Assembly (NCBI GenBank): GCA_902580535.1
Contig: CACHKZ010000003.1
Coordinates: forward strand, 1 to 52,858
Reading direction: 5' to 3'
DNA length: 52,858 bases
Origin: an uncultured Pelagibacteraceae bacterium
GTDB lineage: Bacteria; Pseudomonadota; Alphaproteobacteria; Pelagibacterales; Pelagibacteraceae
Part shown: positions 19,623 to 28,947 of the stretch, piece by piece
Numbering within the stretch: the stretch's first letter is position 1
Layout: each line of letters begins with the position of its first letter
Translations under genes and position numbers: made by a program
The notes under the pieces: model-generated
Database searches by the model: none
Told to the model about the DNA's origin: nothing
What the model saw: only the letters and a program-made list of their open reading frames with translations

Positions 19623-20639
19623 CTAATTATTTTTTGCGTACTCTTGCGCTGCTTTTAATGCATCAGCATCAATCATTTTTGCCATAGCAGGCATTACTTT
19701 ATCCTTCATAAGCTTATCAAATTTAGCTTTTTCAGCCCCTGAAAGAGTAGTTACAATACCACCTCTGTCTTGGAATTCTTTAAGAACAGTTTCACCGTGA
19801 TCCATAATTCTGTCAGTTGAAAGGGTACCTACTTCTTTTCCAACATCCATAATTATTTTTTGTAAATCTGACGGTAAACTATTGAACCAAGTAGAATTAG
19901 CCATAATATAAGCGTCAGCATAATACTGGTATGGTTTTTGAGCGTATTTTAAAAACTCCCACCAACTATAAGCTTTGATACTTCCCGGAGGACTATTTAT
20001 TGTATCAATCATTCCAGATTGTAAGGCATTATATACTTCACCAGTTTTTAAAGATACACGATTTGCTCCAAGAGCATCCCACATTGGCTCTTCACTTTTG
20101 AGTAATCTTCTAGCTTTCAAACCTTTCATTGCATCAATCCCTGTTAATTCTCTAGCACTAGAAATTGACATTACTGGTCCAACCGGGTTATACATTACTA
20201 AAGTTGAATTAGTTTTTTTTGTTAACTCTCCCCAAATCTCTTTCCCTTTAGAAGAATTTTGAAAAAAACCTCTTTGTTGTTCCCATGAGTCGAATAAACC
20301 TGGAAATGATGCAACATTAAAGTTTTTATTTATTGGTGGAAAGCTTACTACACCAACGATGCCTCCTAATTCAACAGCGCCAGATGTTACAGCGCCCATT
20401 ACCTCTCTTATACCAAAAAGTTGTTTAGATGGATATACCTCGATTTTAAGTTTTCCATTTGCTCTTTTATTTACTTCATCTGCAAAAATTTGAGCATGTT
20501 TTGCGCTATGATGTTTTGGACTCCAATGTACAGACAAACGTCCAACAATCTCAGCAAATGCTGCAGTTGAAGAAATTACAAATGAAATAACTAAGAAAAA
20601 GCTTACTAAACTTTTTGATAATATTTTAATTTTATTCAT
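19623..20639 (-). CDS. dctP: TRAP transporter substrate-binding protein (DctP-like)
   Basis: Signal peptide; HHSAKHAQIFADEVNKRANGKLKIEVYPSKQLFGIREVM. Confidence 0.9.
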   Translation of the reverse strand: MNKIKILSKSLVSFFLVISFVISSTAAFAEIVGRLSVHWSPKHHSAKHAQIFADEVNKRANGKLKIEVYPSKQLFGIREVMGAVTSGAVELGGIVGVVSFPPINKNFNVASFPGLFDSWEQQRGFFQNSSKGKEIWGELTKKTNSTLVMYNPVGPVMSISSARELTGIDAMKGLKARRLLKSEEPMWDALGANRVSLKTGEVYNALQSGMIDTINSPPGSIKAYSWWEFLKYAQKPYQYYADAYIMANSTWFNSLPSDLQKIIMDVGKEVGTLSTDRIMDHGETVLKEFQDRGGIVTTLSGAEKAKFDKLMKDKVMPAMAKMIDADALKAAQEYAKNN

Positions 20640-20752
20640 ATTTTCCCTCTCTTTTTTTTAAACAATCTTATTATTTTGAGTCAATTAAAACAATCAAAAT
20701 AAAATTACATAAATTTGAATAATAAGGTCTAAATGTTATATTAACTCAAATC

Positions 20753-21211
20753 ATGATTTACAAATTATCAAAAAGTCTTTTTGTATTTTTTTTTCTATTT
20801 TTATTATCAAATTATTCTTATAGCGAGACCAAAATTGACAAAGCTGTTGACAAAACAACAGATTTTTTAAAGTCCGTTTCAAAAAGAGGACTAAACAAAA
20901 ACCAAACAGCTGAATTTTTAAATAATTATGCAATTACACTTAAAGATGAGAGAACTGATGGTGAGGTAACTTATATTTTTGATAGCGAAAGTTATAAAAG
21001 ATATAAAGATGGTAAAGTCATATCTGAAGATGGATGGAGATTTTCAAAATTAGGAGCCTTAAGATTATTTAACGGCGATATAAAACTAACCTGGAAAATT
21101 AAAATCGGAAAAGAAAATCAAATAGTTATTAAAACAAAATTTCAACCAATTGGAAAAGAATATCCTTTTAGTTATAGATTAAAAAAATTATTTTTTGAGG
21201 AGATACAATGA
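20753..21211 (+). CDS. exported hypothetical protein
   Basis: N-terminal signal peptide (SLFVFFFLFLLSNYSYS). Confidence 0.65.
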   Translation: MIYKLSKSLFVFFFLFLLSNYSYSETKIDKAVDKTTDFLKSVSKRGLNKNQTAEFLNNYAITLKDERTDGEVTYIFDSESYKRYKDGKVISEDGWRFSKLGALRLFNGDIKLTWKIKIGKENQIVIKTKFQPIGKEYPFSYRLKKLFFEEIQ

Positions 21212-21390
21212 ATCCAACAGATATCTTATTAAGTATTGCAATCGTTGGAATATACACAATTATTTATGTTTATTTAAAATCTAAATATGATGATAATAAA
21301 ACTATCATAAAGTTATTTGTGATTGGTTTCATTTATGCAACAATAATTACTGGTATTCTCTATTACTTAATAAAATTTATTGCTTCCTAA
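21208..21390 (+). CDS. small two-TM hypothetical protein
   Basis: ATGA overlap with upstream gene; two hydrophobic helices. Confidence 0.6.
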   Translation: MNPTDILLSIAIVGIYTIIYVYLKSKYDDNKTIIKLFVIGFIYATIITGILYYLIKFIAS

Positions 21391-21400
21391 AAAAATTCAT

Positions 21401-22087
21401 ATGAAACATAAATTAGAATTAATTTATTTCAAAATGAGAGCATTAGCAGAAGCTCCTCGTTTATTATTTCATTATACTGAGATTAAGTATGATGATGTTA
21501 TGTCATGGGATTATTATGGGAAGGAATGGTCAGAGGTAAAACAAAATATTCCTTTTAAACAACTTCCAATGTTGGTAGTTGATAAAAAACATTATATTTG
21601 TCAAAGCATGGCAATAATGACATTTATAGAAAATTTAGCAGGAATTAACATAACTGATCCAATATTAAATGCTAAAGCAAATGCTATTATGCAAAGTTCT
21701 CAAGAGCTTTTCATGCCACTTAACCCAACAGTAAACTTTGCAACAGGAGATAAGTTTGTTAAAAAAAAACATGACATGATGCCATTTTTAATGTCAAGAT
21801 TTGAAGATCTTGAAAAAGCTATTAAAGAAAATGATAAAAAATTTTTTATTTATGATGAACCAAGAGCATGTGATTTTGTAACATTTCATCATTTAGATTT
21901 GTCAAAATTATTAGATCCAACTATTATAAAAAAATTTCCTGGATTAGAAAAATTTCTTGATGATATAATGTCTATAGAAAGTGTTAAATCTTATTTAGAT
22001 AAACGTCCTAAATTGATAGACGTAAGTGTAGAACCAAAACTAGTAATTAATGGAGTTCCACATCCAACAGGTGTAAAAAAGACTTAG
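21401..22087 (+). CDS. glutathione S-transferase family protein
   Basis: LELIYFKMRALAEAPRLLFHYTEIKYDD, FKQLPMLVVDKKHYICQSMAIMTFI; ATG at 21401 preferred. Confidence 0.85.
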   Translation: MKHKLELIYFKMRALAEAPRLLFHYTEIKYDDVMSWDYYGKEWSEVKQNIPFKQLPMLVVDKKHYICQSMAIMTFIENLAGINITDPILNAKANAIMQSSQELFMPLNPTVNFATGDKFVKKKHDMMPFLMSRFEDLEKAIKENDKKFFIYDEPRACDFVTFHHLDLSKLLDPTIIKKFPGLEKFLDDIMSIESVKSYLDKRPKLIDVSVEPKLVINGVPHPTGVKKT

Positions 22088-22099
22088 TTTTTTAAATAG

Positions 22100-22128
22100 T
22101 TGATTGCGTTATAGAAAATTTCTATTAT
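22100..22128 (+). promoter_or_regulatory. sigma70-like promoter for tRNA-Met
   Basis: TTGATT (22100-22105), 17-nt spacer, TATTAT (22123-22128), 18 nt before the tRNA 5' end. Confidence 0.6.
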
Positions 22129-22146
22129 ATATCGTCTTGAATATTT

Positions 22147-22223
22147 GGCGGGGTAGCTCAGTTGGTTAGAGCGCGGGACTCATAAGCCCGAGGTCAGTGG
22201 TTCGATCCCACTTCCCGCTACCA
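22147..22223 (+). tRNA. tRNA-Met(CAT), elongator type, CCA encoded
   Basis: 77-nt cloverleaf GGCGGGGTAGCTCAGTTGGTTAGAGC...CTCATAA...GGTTCGATCCCAC...CCA; G4:C69 and G5:C68 do not fit a tRNA-Ile2. Confidence 0.93.
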
Positions 22224-22658
22224 TTAATCAAATCTTTTTATAAATTCAGGATCTATATGTATTACATAATTTTCTAATGCCTCAGCAACTGCAATTTCAT
22301 TTGTTAAAGATAAAAAAGCGATTTCTCCAAGAAGTTCAAATCCTTTAAGAAATGCCTCATCTCCTTCATATTTTAAAACATTTTTGGTTTCTTTAAAACA
22401 TACCGTTCCCAATATATATTGAACATAATCTGCAACAGCAATTTCATGTTTTGTAAATTTACTTTTAGGAATGTTAAACTCATCTCTTAAAGCTGAGTGA
22501 TGTGCTAGTGCAGAAAACGCCCATCTTACTAAAACTATTTTATCTCTATCAGTTGTTTTTTGCATTAGGCAGTTTGCAAATTTATCAGAGTATTGTCCTG
22601 CTAATGAGCTGGTTTGATAAAATGTGAATAAAATTAAAACTAAAAATAATCTCTTCAT
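22224..22658 (-). CDS. exported hypothetical protein
   Basis: Signal peptide (FLVLILFTFYQTSSLAG); stop codon abuts tRNA CCA end. Confidence 0.65.
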   Translation of the reverse strand: MKRLFLVLILFTFYQTSSLAGQYSDKFANCLMQKTTDRDKIVLVRWAFSALAHHSALRDEFNIPKSKFTKHEIAVADYVQYILGTVCFKETKNVLKYEGDEAFLKGFELLGEIAFLSLTNEIAVAEALENYVIHIDPEFIKRFD

Positions 22659-22673
22659 TAAGTATTTTATTCA

Positions 22674-23201
22674 TTAATGACCTGGAAAGTCCATCAAATT
22701 TTCAACTTTATATCCTTTTTTTATAAGATTATCACACCCTCCTAAATCAAAGAGATTAATAACAAATATAAAGGCTGCAACTTTACCCTTTGAAATTTCA
22801 ACAAGCTTTGCTGCAGCTTCCGCTGTACCACCAGTAGCAATTAAGTCATCAATTATTAATACTGACTCATTCTCAGAAATAGAGTCTTTATGAACCTCTA
22901 TTGTTGCTGTTCCATACTCAAGTTCAAAATCAACAGAATGCACATCAGCAGGAAGTTTATTTTGTTTCCTTAACATTATAAATGGTTTTTTTAATATGTA
23001 TGAAACTGCAGAGGCAAATACGAAGCCACGAGATTCAATTGCTGCAATTTTATCTACTTTAAATTTTTTAGATCTATCTATAATTTGATTAATAGTTTCT
23101 TCAAAAGCAGACTCATCTTTGATTAATGTAGTGATATCTCTAAATAAAATACCACTTTTAGGATAATCTTTAATTGAGCGAATATAATCTTTTAAATCCA
23201 T
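22674..23201 (-). CDS. apt: adenine phosphoribosyltransferase
   Basis: DYPKSGILFRDITTL; VLIIDDLIATGGTAEAA PRPP motif. Confidence 0.92.
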   Translation of the reverse strand: MDLKDYIRSIKDYPKSGILFRDITTLIKDESAFEETINQIIDRSKKFKVDKIAAIESRGFVFASAVSYILKKPFIMLRKQNKLPADVHSVDFELEYGTATIEVHKDSISENESVLIIDDLIATGGTAEAAAKLVEISKGKVAAFIFVINLFDLGGCDNLIKKGYKVENLMDFPGH

Positions 23202-23237
23202 AATAGTTATTTATAATTAAAAATAATTACTTTTTAC

Positions 23238-24110
23238 ATGGCAAATAATAAATTAGCAATAATAGGTGGAAGTGGTCTTTACGATGTTGAGGAGTTTAAA
23301 GATAGAGAATTGATAGATTTAAACACTCCTTGGGGAAAACCATCAGACAAGATTTTAAAAACAAATTATCATGATAAAGAGATATATTTTTTACCAAGAC
23401 ACGGAAGAGGGCACTTTATTTCACCATCAAATATAAATTTTAGAGCAAATATTGATGCATTAAAGCAATTGGGTGTAACAGATATTATTTCTGTCTCTGC
23501 AGTTGGCTCATTAAAAGAAGATTTACCTCCCGGAAAATTTGTTATTATTGATCAATTTATAGATAGAACATTTGCAAGAAATAAAACTTTTTTTGATGAG
23601 GAAATAGTTGCTCATGTATCCATGGCACACCCTACATCTAATGGTCTTATGAATGCTTGTGAGGATGCAATTAAAAAATCTAATATAGAATATCAAAGAA
23701 ATGGAACTTATGTAGTTATGGAAGGGCCTCAATTTTCAACATTAGCAGAATCTAATTTATACAGAACTTGGAAAGCAGATGTTATTGGAATGACTAACAT
23801 GCCTGAAGCAAAACTCGCAAGAGAGGCAGAAATTAGGTATGCATCAGTTTCAATGGTTACAGATTTTGATTGTTGGCATCCTGATCATGAAAATGTTGAC
23901 GTACAACAAGTGATAAAAGTATTATTAGGAAACGCTGAAAAAGCAAAAATTATGATTAAAAATTTAATTGATAATTTTGAAAATCATATTGACCCAAATG
24001 ATCCAGCAAATAATTGTTTAGATGTAGCGATAATTACAGCACCTGAAAAAAGAACTAAAAAAACAATTGAAAAACTTAAAAATATTGCTGGTAGAGTTTT
24101 ATTAAAATGA
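23238..24110 (+). CDS. mtnP: S-methyl-5'-thioadenosine phosphorylase
   Basis: AIIGGSGLYDVEEF, FLPRHGRGHFISPSNINFRANI, GMTNMPEAKLAREAEIRYASVSMVTDFDCW. Confidence 0.93.
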   Translation: MANNKLAIIGGSGLYDVEEFKDRELIDLNTPWGKPSDKILKTNYHDKEIYFLPRHGRGHFISPSNINFRANIDALKQLGVTDIISVSAVGSLKEDLPPGKFVIIDQFIDRTFARNKTFFDEEIVAHVSMAHPTSNGLMNACEDAIKKSNIEYQRNGTYVVMEGPQFSTLAESNLYRTWKADVIGMTNMPEAKLAREAEIRYASVSMVTDFDCWHPDHENVDVQQVIKVLLGNAEKAKIMIKNLIDNFENHIDPNDPANNCLDVAIITAPEKRTKKTIEKLKNIAGRVLLK

Positions 24111-25012
24111 AGAGAATATTATTTTTTTTAATTATAAGTTTTTTCTTAACCAATGCTTATTCAAGTCCAAAATTTGATAAAGATCTTAAAAAATTTTCTA
24201 AACATAACGGATTTATAGATAGCAAAGGAAAAATTTATTCTGAGAACGAAATAAAAGACAAAAAAAATTCAATTTTAATTATTTACAATCATGGCTCAGA
24301 CAATGATCAAAAAAGTGATAAATGTGCAGTTCCAGGAAACAATGTTCCTAAAGTTATAAGAGACTTACATGATAAAAACATTAAAAATTTCAAAGCAAAA
24401 ATATATCGTTTTTGTACAGGTGCAAAAGGATGGACAAAAAAAGAGCAAACTAAAATGTGGAAAGCTCATGAAAAAAATGGAAAATTAGCTATAGAATTAA
24501 AAGACAAAGATGGAATTCCATTAATAGATAAACAAAAACAAAACCAAAGAAGAAGAGTAATAAAAGATAAAGTTGATGATTTTATTGAAGAAGGATATAT
24601 GAATATTATTCTTGCTGGTCATTCATCAGGTGGCTGGCAGTCATTAAAAATAAAAGCAGAATTCCCCATGCTGGTGAGAGGTGTTATAGGTCTTAATCCG
24701 GGAGCAGGTGGAACTGTTAAAAATAGAAAAGATTGGCCTTGGTGGGAAGACGTAAGATATTATGGTTTTGTTAAGGATTTATCTCAAATAAATGCAATTA
24801 TTATTACACATGATAAAGACCATTATAATTCTCCAAATGACTATTCTTTATTTAAAAGTATAAATTCAGTTAAATTTGTAAATTTAACTAATTCCGGTTG
24901 TAAAAAAGCAGAGCCAATGAATAATTATCATGGAACAACTCTAACTAAATGTTATGCAGAGTATGAAAAGAAAAATAAAGATATAATAAAATATTTAGAA
25001 GAAATTTTCTAA
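24107..25012 (+). CDS. secreted alpha/beta-hydrolase-like protein (copy 1)
   Basis: Signal peptide; GHSSGG nucleophile elbow, NHGS, THDKD, YHG. Confidence 0.7.
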   Translation: MKRILFFLIISFFLTNAYSSPKFDKDLKKFSKHNGFIDSKGKIYSENEIKDKKNSILIIYNHGSDNDQKSDKCAVPGNNVPKVIRDLHDKNIKNFKAKIYRFCTGAKGWTKKEQTKMWKAHEKNGKLAIELKDKDGIPLIDKQKQNQRRRVIKDKVDDFIEEGYMNIILAGHSSGGWQSLKIKAEFPMLVRGVIGLNPGAGGTVKNRKDWPWWEDVRYYGFVKDLSQINAIIITHDKDHYNSPNDYSLFKSINSVKFVNLTNSGCKKAEPMNNYHGTTLTKCYAEYEKKNKDIIKYLEEIF

Positions 25013-25951
25013 ATGAAAATTAAATTAATATTAATAATATTACTATTTCTAAACAATTTTGCTTTCGCTAAAACTAAATTTGAAAAAAGATTTGAGAAAG
25101 ATTTAAATAAAATTTCAAAATTAAATTCCTTTGTGGATAACGAAGGTAATCCTTATGAATTAGATGAAAATATTGATAAAGATAAAACTATTATTTTAAT
25201 TTATACCCATGGTCAGTGGGGTGGTGACCAAAAATTAAATGGTTGTAATAGGCGATGGAGCAAAATACCACCTGCAATCTATCAATTAGATGGAACGAAA
25301 ATTAAAGATTTAACTATAAAAACATATCAATTATGCTCTGGAGTAAGAGGCTGGTTTCAAAGTGAAGAAGATAAATTTTGGCAAATTTACGATAAAAATT
25401 ATCAAAATGTAAACAGTGTGTTAAATCTTAAAGATAAAAATGGAATTCTTTTAATAGATAAAAAGAAAGGAAATCAAAAATATAAAGTAATGAAGTTAAA
25501 AATTGATGAGTTTAAAAAAAATGGTTTCAATAAAATTGTATTATCTGGACATTCAGCAGGTGCGGTTAGTTCTTTTAGATTAAAATCAAATTTTCCAAAA
25601 CTAATAAATGGAGTAATTTCTTTTCATGTAGGTTTTGGTGGTAAATTTGCAAAAGCAAAAAATCCAGATCAAGGCTGGATAAATTGGAGAAACTATAACA
25701 AATCTCTTACTAATTGGTCTCAAATTGGTGAGGTTATATTGTTTACTCATGATAAAGATTGGGCTGATACAAGAAAGACTTTAAGTTTTATGACAGAGTT
25801 TGAGAATATAAAATTTTTTGATTTAAGTGACACGCAATGTAAAAAGCAAAAACTATTAGCTGATTATCATGGAATAGCTTTAACAAAATGTTTTGCAGAC
25901 GAGGATCCTAGAAGCAAAGAGATAATTAAATATTTAAATAAAATTTATTAA
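25013..25951 (+). CDS. secreted alpha/beta-hydrolase-like protein (copy 2, paralog)
   Basis: Signal peptide; GHSAGA, THGQWG, THDKDWAD, DYHG; co-linear with upstream ORF. Confidence 0.7.
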   Translation: MKIKLILIILLFLNNFAFAKTKFEKRFEKDLNKISKLNSFVDNEGNPYELDENIDKDKTIILIYTHGQWGGDQKLNGCNRRWSKIPPAIYQLDGTKIKDLTIKTYQLCSGVRGWFQSEEDKFWQIYDKNYQNVNSVLNLKDKNGILLIDKKKGNQKYKVMKLKIDEFKKNGFNKIVLSGHSAGAVSSFRLKSNFPKLINGVISFHVGFGGKFAKAKNPDQGWINWRNYNKSLTNWSQIGEVILFTHDKDWADTRKTLSFMTEFENIKFFDLSDTQCKKQKLLADYHGIALTKCFADEDPRSKEIIKYLNKIY

Positions 25952-25952
25952 T

Positions 25953-27026
25953 ATGAGAATAGAAGGAAAAGAATATCGAACCATATGGTACGAAGGTAAA
26001 GTAGTTAAAATAATTGATCAAACTAAGCTACCACACAATTTTGTTATTAAAGAATTAAAGACAGTAAAAGACGCAATTAATGCAATAAAGACAATGGAGG
26101 TAAGAGGTGCCCCGCTAATTGGAGCAACGGCAGCTTATGGAATTGTTTTGGCTATTCAAGAGAGTAATGATCTTGAATTTATTAAAAAAAGTTCAGAAAA
26201 ATTAGTCAATGCAAGACCAACAGCAATCAATCTACAATGGGCAGTTCATAGAATGAATAATAGGTTGTCTTTTGTAAATCCAAAAGATTTATTTGATGTT
26301 GCTTTGAAAGAAGCTGACGAAATATGCAATGAAGATATAAATTTCTGCAAAAATATTGGTTTAAATGGTCTTAATATTGTTGAGGAAGTATACAATAAAA
26401 AGAAAAATACAGTAAATATACTTACACACTGTAATGCTGGATGGCTAGCAACAATCAACTGGGGTACAGCAACTTCTCCGATTTACCATGCACATAAAAA
26501 AGGTATTCCCGTACATGTTTGGGTCGATGAAACCAGACCAAGAAATCAAGGTGCAAATTTAACTTCATTTGAATTGAATGAAGAAGGAATACCAAATACA
26601 ATAATTACAGATAATACGGGTGGAATATTAATGCAAAGAGGCGAGGTAGATATGTGTATTGTGGGTACTGATAGAACTTTATCAACAGGTGATGTTTGTA
26701 ATAAGATTGGTACTTATTTAAAAGCTTTGGCTGCATATGATAATAATGTACCTTTCTATGTAGCTCTACCAAGCTCCACTATTGATTGGGAAACAAAAAA
26801 TTATAATGAGATACCAATTGAAGAGAGAGACGCCGAAGAACTATCTTATATAGAGGGAAAAGATGATAAAAATAACATCAATAAAGTTTTGATTTATCCT
26901 GAAAAGAGTAAATCCATGAATCTTGCTTTTGATATTACACCTGCAAAATATGTGACAGGCTTAATAACAGAAAAAGGTGTGTGTGAAGCATCTACTAATG
27001 GTCTAAAAAAAATGTTTAAACAGTAA
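25953..27026 (+). CDS. mtnA: S-methyl-5-thioribose-1-phosphate isomerase
   Basis: MEVRGAPLIGATAAYG, ILTHCNAGWLATINWGTA, VDETRPRNQGANLTSFEL. Confidence 0.93.
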   Translation: MRIEGKEYRTIWYEGKVVKIIDQTKLPHNFVIKELKTVKDAINAIKTMEVRGAPLIGATAAYGIVLAIQESNDLEFIKKSSEKLVNARPTAINLQWAVHRMNNRLSFVNPKDLFDVALKEADEICNEDINFCKNIGLNGLNIVEEVYNKKKNTVNILTHCNAGWLATINWGTATSPIYHAHKKGIPVHVWVDETRPRNQGANLTSFELNEEGIPNTIITDNTGGILMQRGEVDMCIVGTDRTLSTGDVCNKIGTYLKALAAYDNNVPFYVALPSSTIDWETKNYNEIPIEERDAEELSYIEGKDDKNNINKVLIYPEKSKSMNLAFDITPAKYVTGLITEKGVCEASTNGLKKMFKQ

Positions 27027-28609
27027 TGAATAAAGTTAAAAATATATTATTTATAATGGCTGATCAGCTAAGATTTGATTATCTATCTTGTTATGGTCAT
27101 CCACATCTAAAAACACCTCATATAGATGGATTAGCAAAAAAAGGAGTATTGTTTGAGTCAGCCTATGTTCAAGCGCCCGTTTGCGGGCCTTCAAGAGCAT
27201 CATATTACACTGGAAGAACAGTATTTAGTCATGGCTCAACATGGAATCAAATACCCTTGCCAATAGGAGAGTTAACTATTGGGGATTATTTAAGACAATC
27301 TGGAATAAGAACTGGTGTTGTAGGTAAAACTCATATGAGACCTGATTTAGATGGAATGAACAGACTTGGAATATCTAAAGATACAGAAATTGGTCTGACA
27401 GTTAGTGAACCAGGGTTTGAACCTTACGAGAGAGATGACGGACTTCACCCAAATAACCATATTAAAAATTCAAACAAAAAATTATCTTACAACGAATGGT
27501 TAAATAAACTTGGATATGAAGGAGAGAATCCATGGGATAGTTGGGCAAATTCAACAGAAGATGAAAATGGAAAAATTCTAAGTGGTTGGAGGTTAAGAAA
27601 TTCAAACAAACCTGCAAGGGTTAAAGAAGAACACTCTGAAACTGCATTTATGACAAACCGTTCAATGGAATTCATTCAAGAAAGTGAAGATAAGCCTTGG
27701 TTTTTACATCTATCTTACATTAAACCTCATTGGCCATACATTGCTCCCGCACCTTATCATAATATGTATTCAGCAAATCAATTTTATCCAGTTCATCGAA
27801 GTAATGGTGAAAAAGAAATAGATCATCCTGTTTACAAAGCATTTATGGAAAATAATATTTCAAAAACTTTTTCAAGAGAAGAAGTGAGAAATACTGTTCT
27901 GTCAGGATATATGGGATTGATAAAACAAATTGATGACAATCTTGGAAGATTATTTAAATTTCTAGAAGATAAAGATTTTATGAAAAATACTATGATAGTC
28001 TTTACTTCAGATCATGGTGACTACCAGGGTGATCATTGGCTAGGTGAAAAAGAATTATTCCATGAACAAATTGTTAAAGTCCCTATGATTATTTATGACC
28101 CTAGTAATTTGTCTGACAATAATAGAGGCACAAGAGAAAAGAGATTTATTGAAGCTATTGATTTACTCCCAACTTTCTTAGACTCTGTTGAAAGTAAAGT
28201 AAGCAGACATCGTCTAGAGGGACAGTCTTTACTTCCAATTATAAGAGGTAACAAAGTATTAAATTGGAAGGAAAGTGTATTTAGCGAAATTGATTATTCA
28301 TTTAATGAGGCCAGAAAAATTTTAAATATTGGTCCATCTGATGCTAGGGCATATATGATTAGAAATAATAAGTGGAAGTATATTTACTATAAAGGGTTTC
28401 CACCCCAATTATTTGACTTAAAAAATGATCCTGATGAATTTAATGACCTTGGACAGTCTCCTAAATATTCAAAAATAGTTGATGAAATGAAAGATATTCT
28501 CCTTGATAGGATTACTAATCGAAAAAATAGAGTTGCAGCAACAGACGAATTTGTTTTGAAAGATAGAGATTATACCAAAGAAGATGGAATTATGATAGGT
28601 GTATGGTAA
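27026..28609 (+). CDS. sulfatase / phosphonate monoester hydrolase family protein
   Basis: CGPSRAS formylglycine site (Cys codon 27182-27184), FTSDHGDYQGDHWLGEK; no signal peptide. Confidence 0.88.
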   Translation: MNKVKNILFIMADQLRFDYLSCYGHPHLKTPHIDGLAKKGVLFESAYVQAPVCGPSRASYYTGRTVFSHGSTWNQIPLPIGELTIGDYLRQSGIRTGVVGKTHMRPDLDGMNRLGISKDTEIGLTVSEPGFEPYERDDGLHPNNHIKNSNKKLSYNEWLNKLGYEGENPWDSWANSTEDENGKILSGWRLRNSNKPARVKEEHSETAFMTNRSMEFIQESEDKPWFLHLSYIKPHWPYIAPAPYHNMYSANQFYPVHRSNGEKEIDHPVYKAFMENNISKTFSREEVRNTVLSGYMGLIKQIDDNLGRLFKFLEDKDFMKNTMIVFTSDHGDYQGDHWLGEKELFHEQIVKVPMIIYDPSNLSDNNRGTREKRFIEAIDLLPTFLDSVESKVSRHRLEGQSLLPIIRGNKVLNWKESVFSEIDYSFNEARKILNIGPSDARAYMIRNNKWKYIYYKGFPPQLFDLKNDPDEFNDLGQSPKYSKIVDEMKDILLDRITNRKNRVAATDEFVLKDRDYTKEDGIMIGVW

Positions 28610-28947
28610 TGAATCCTTTAATATTATCTTTAATTAGTTTAGTCTTAGTCGGTGTCTCTGCAAACCTATTAAAATTAATTACAAAAAATAAAATTTTTTT
28701 ATTAATTTCAATGTTACCTTGTATTTATATTTTTATTTATGGTCTATATGCAACTTTTGGACCGATTGATTTATACAAAGACGGCACCGAAAATTTTATT
28801 GCTCAGAACCCTGGAAAAGATTTACCAATAGTATTTGTACTTTTGAAGTTTTATCAATATATATTGATCCTCGTTGGAGCTATTTTTGGATTAATTTATT
28901 TTAATTATTTTCGAAACTTTAATAATTCTACGGAGTCATCAGACTAG
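28609..28947 (+). CDS. small membrane hypothetical protein
   Basis: Start overlaps sulfatase stop (TAATG); three hydrophobic stretches. Confidence 0.55.
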   Translation: MNPLILSLISLVLVGVSANLLKLITKNKIFLLISMLPCIYIFIYGLYATFGPIDLYKDGTENFIAQNPGKDLPIVFVLLKFYQYILILVGAIFGLIYFNYFRNFNNSTESSD

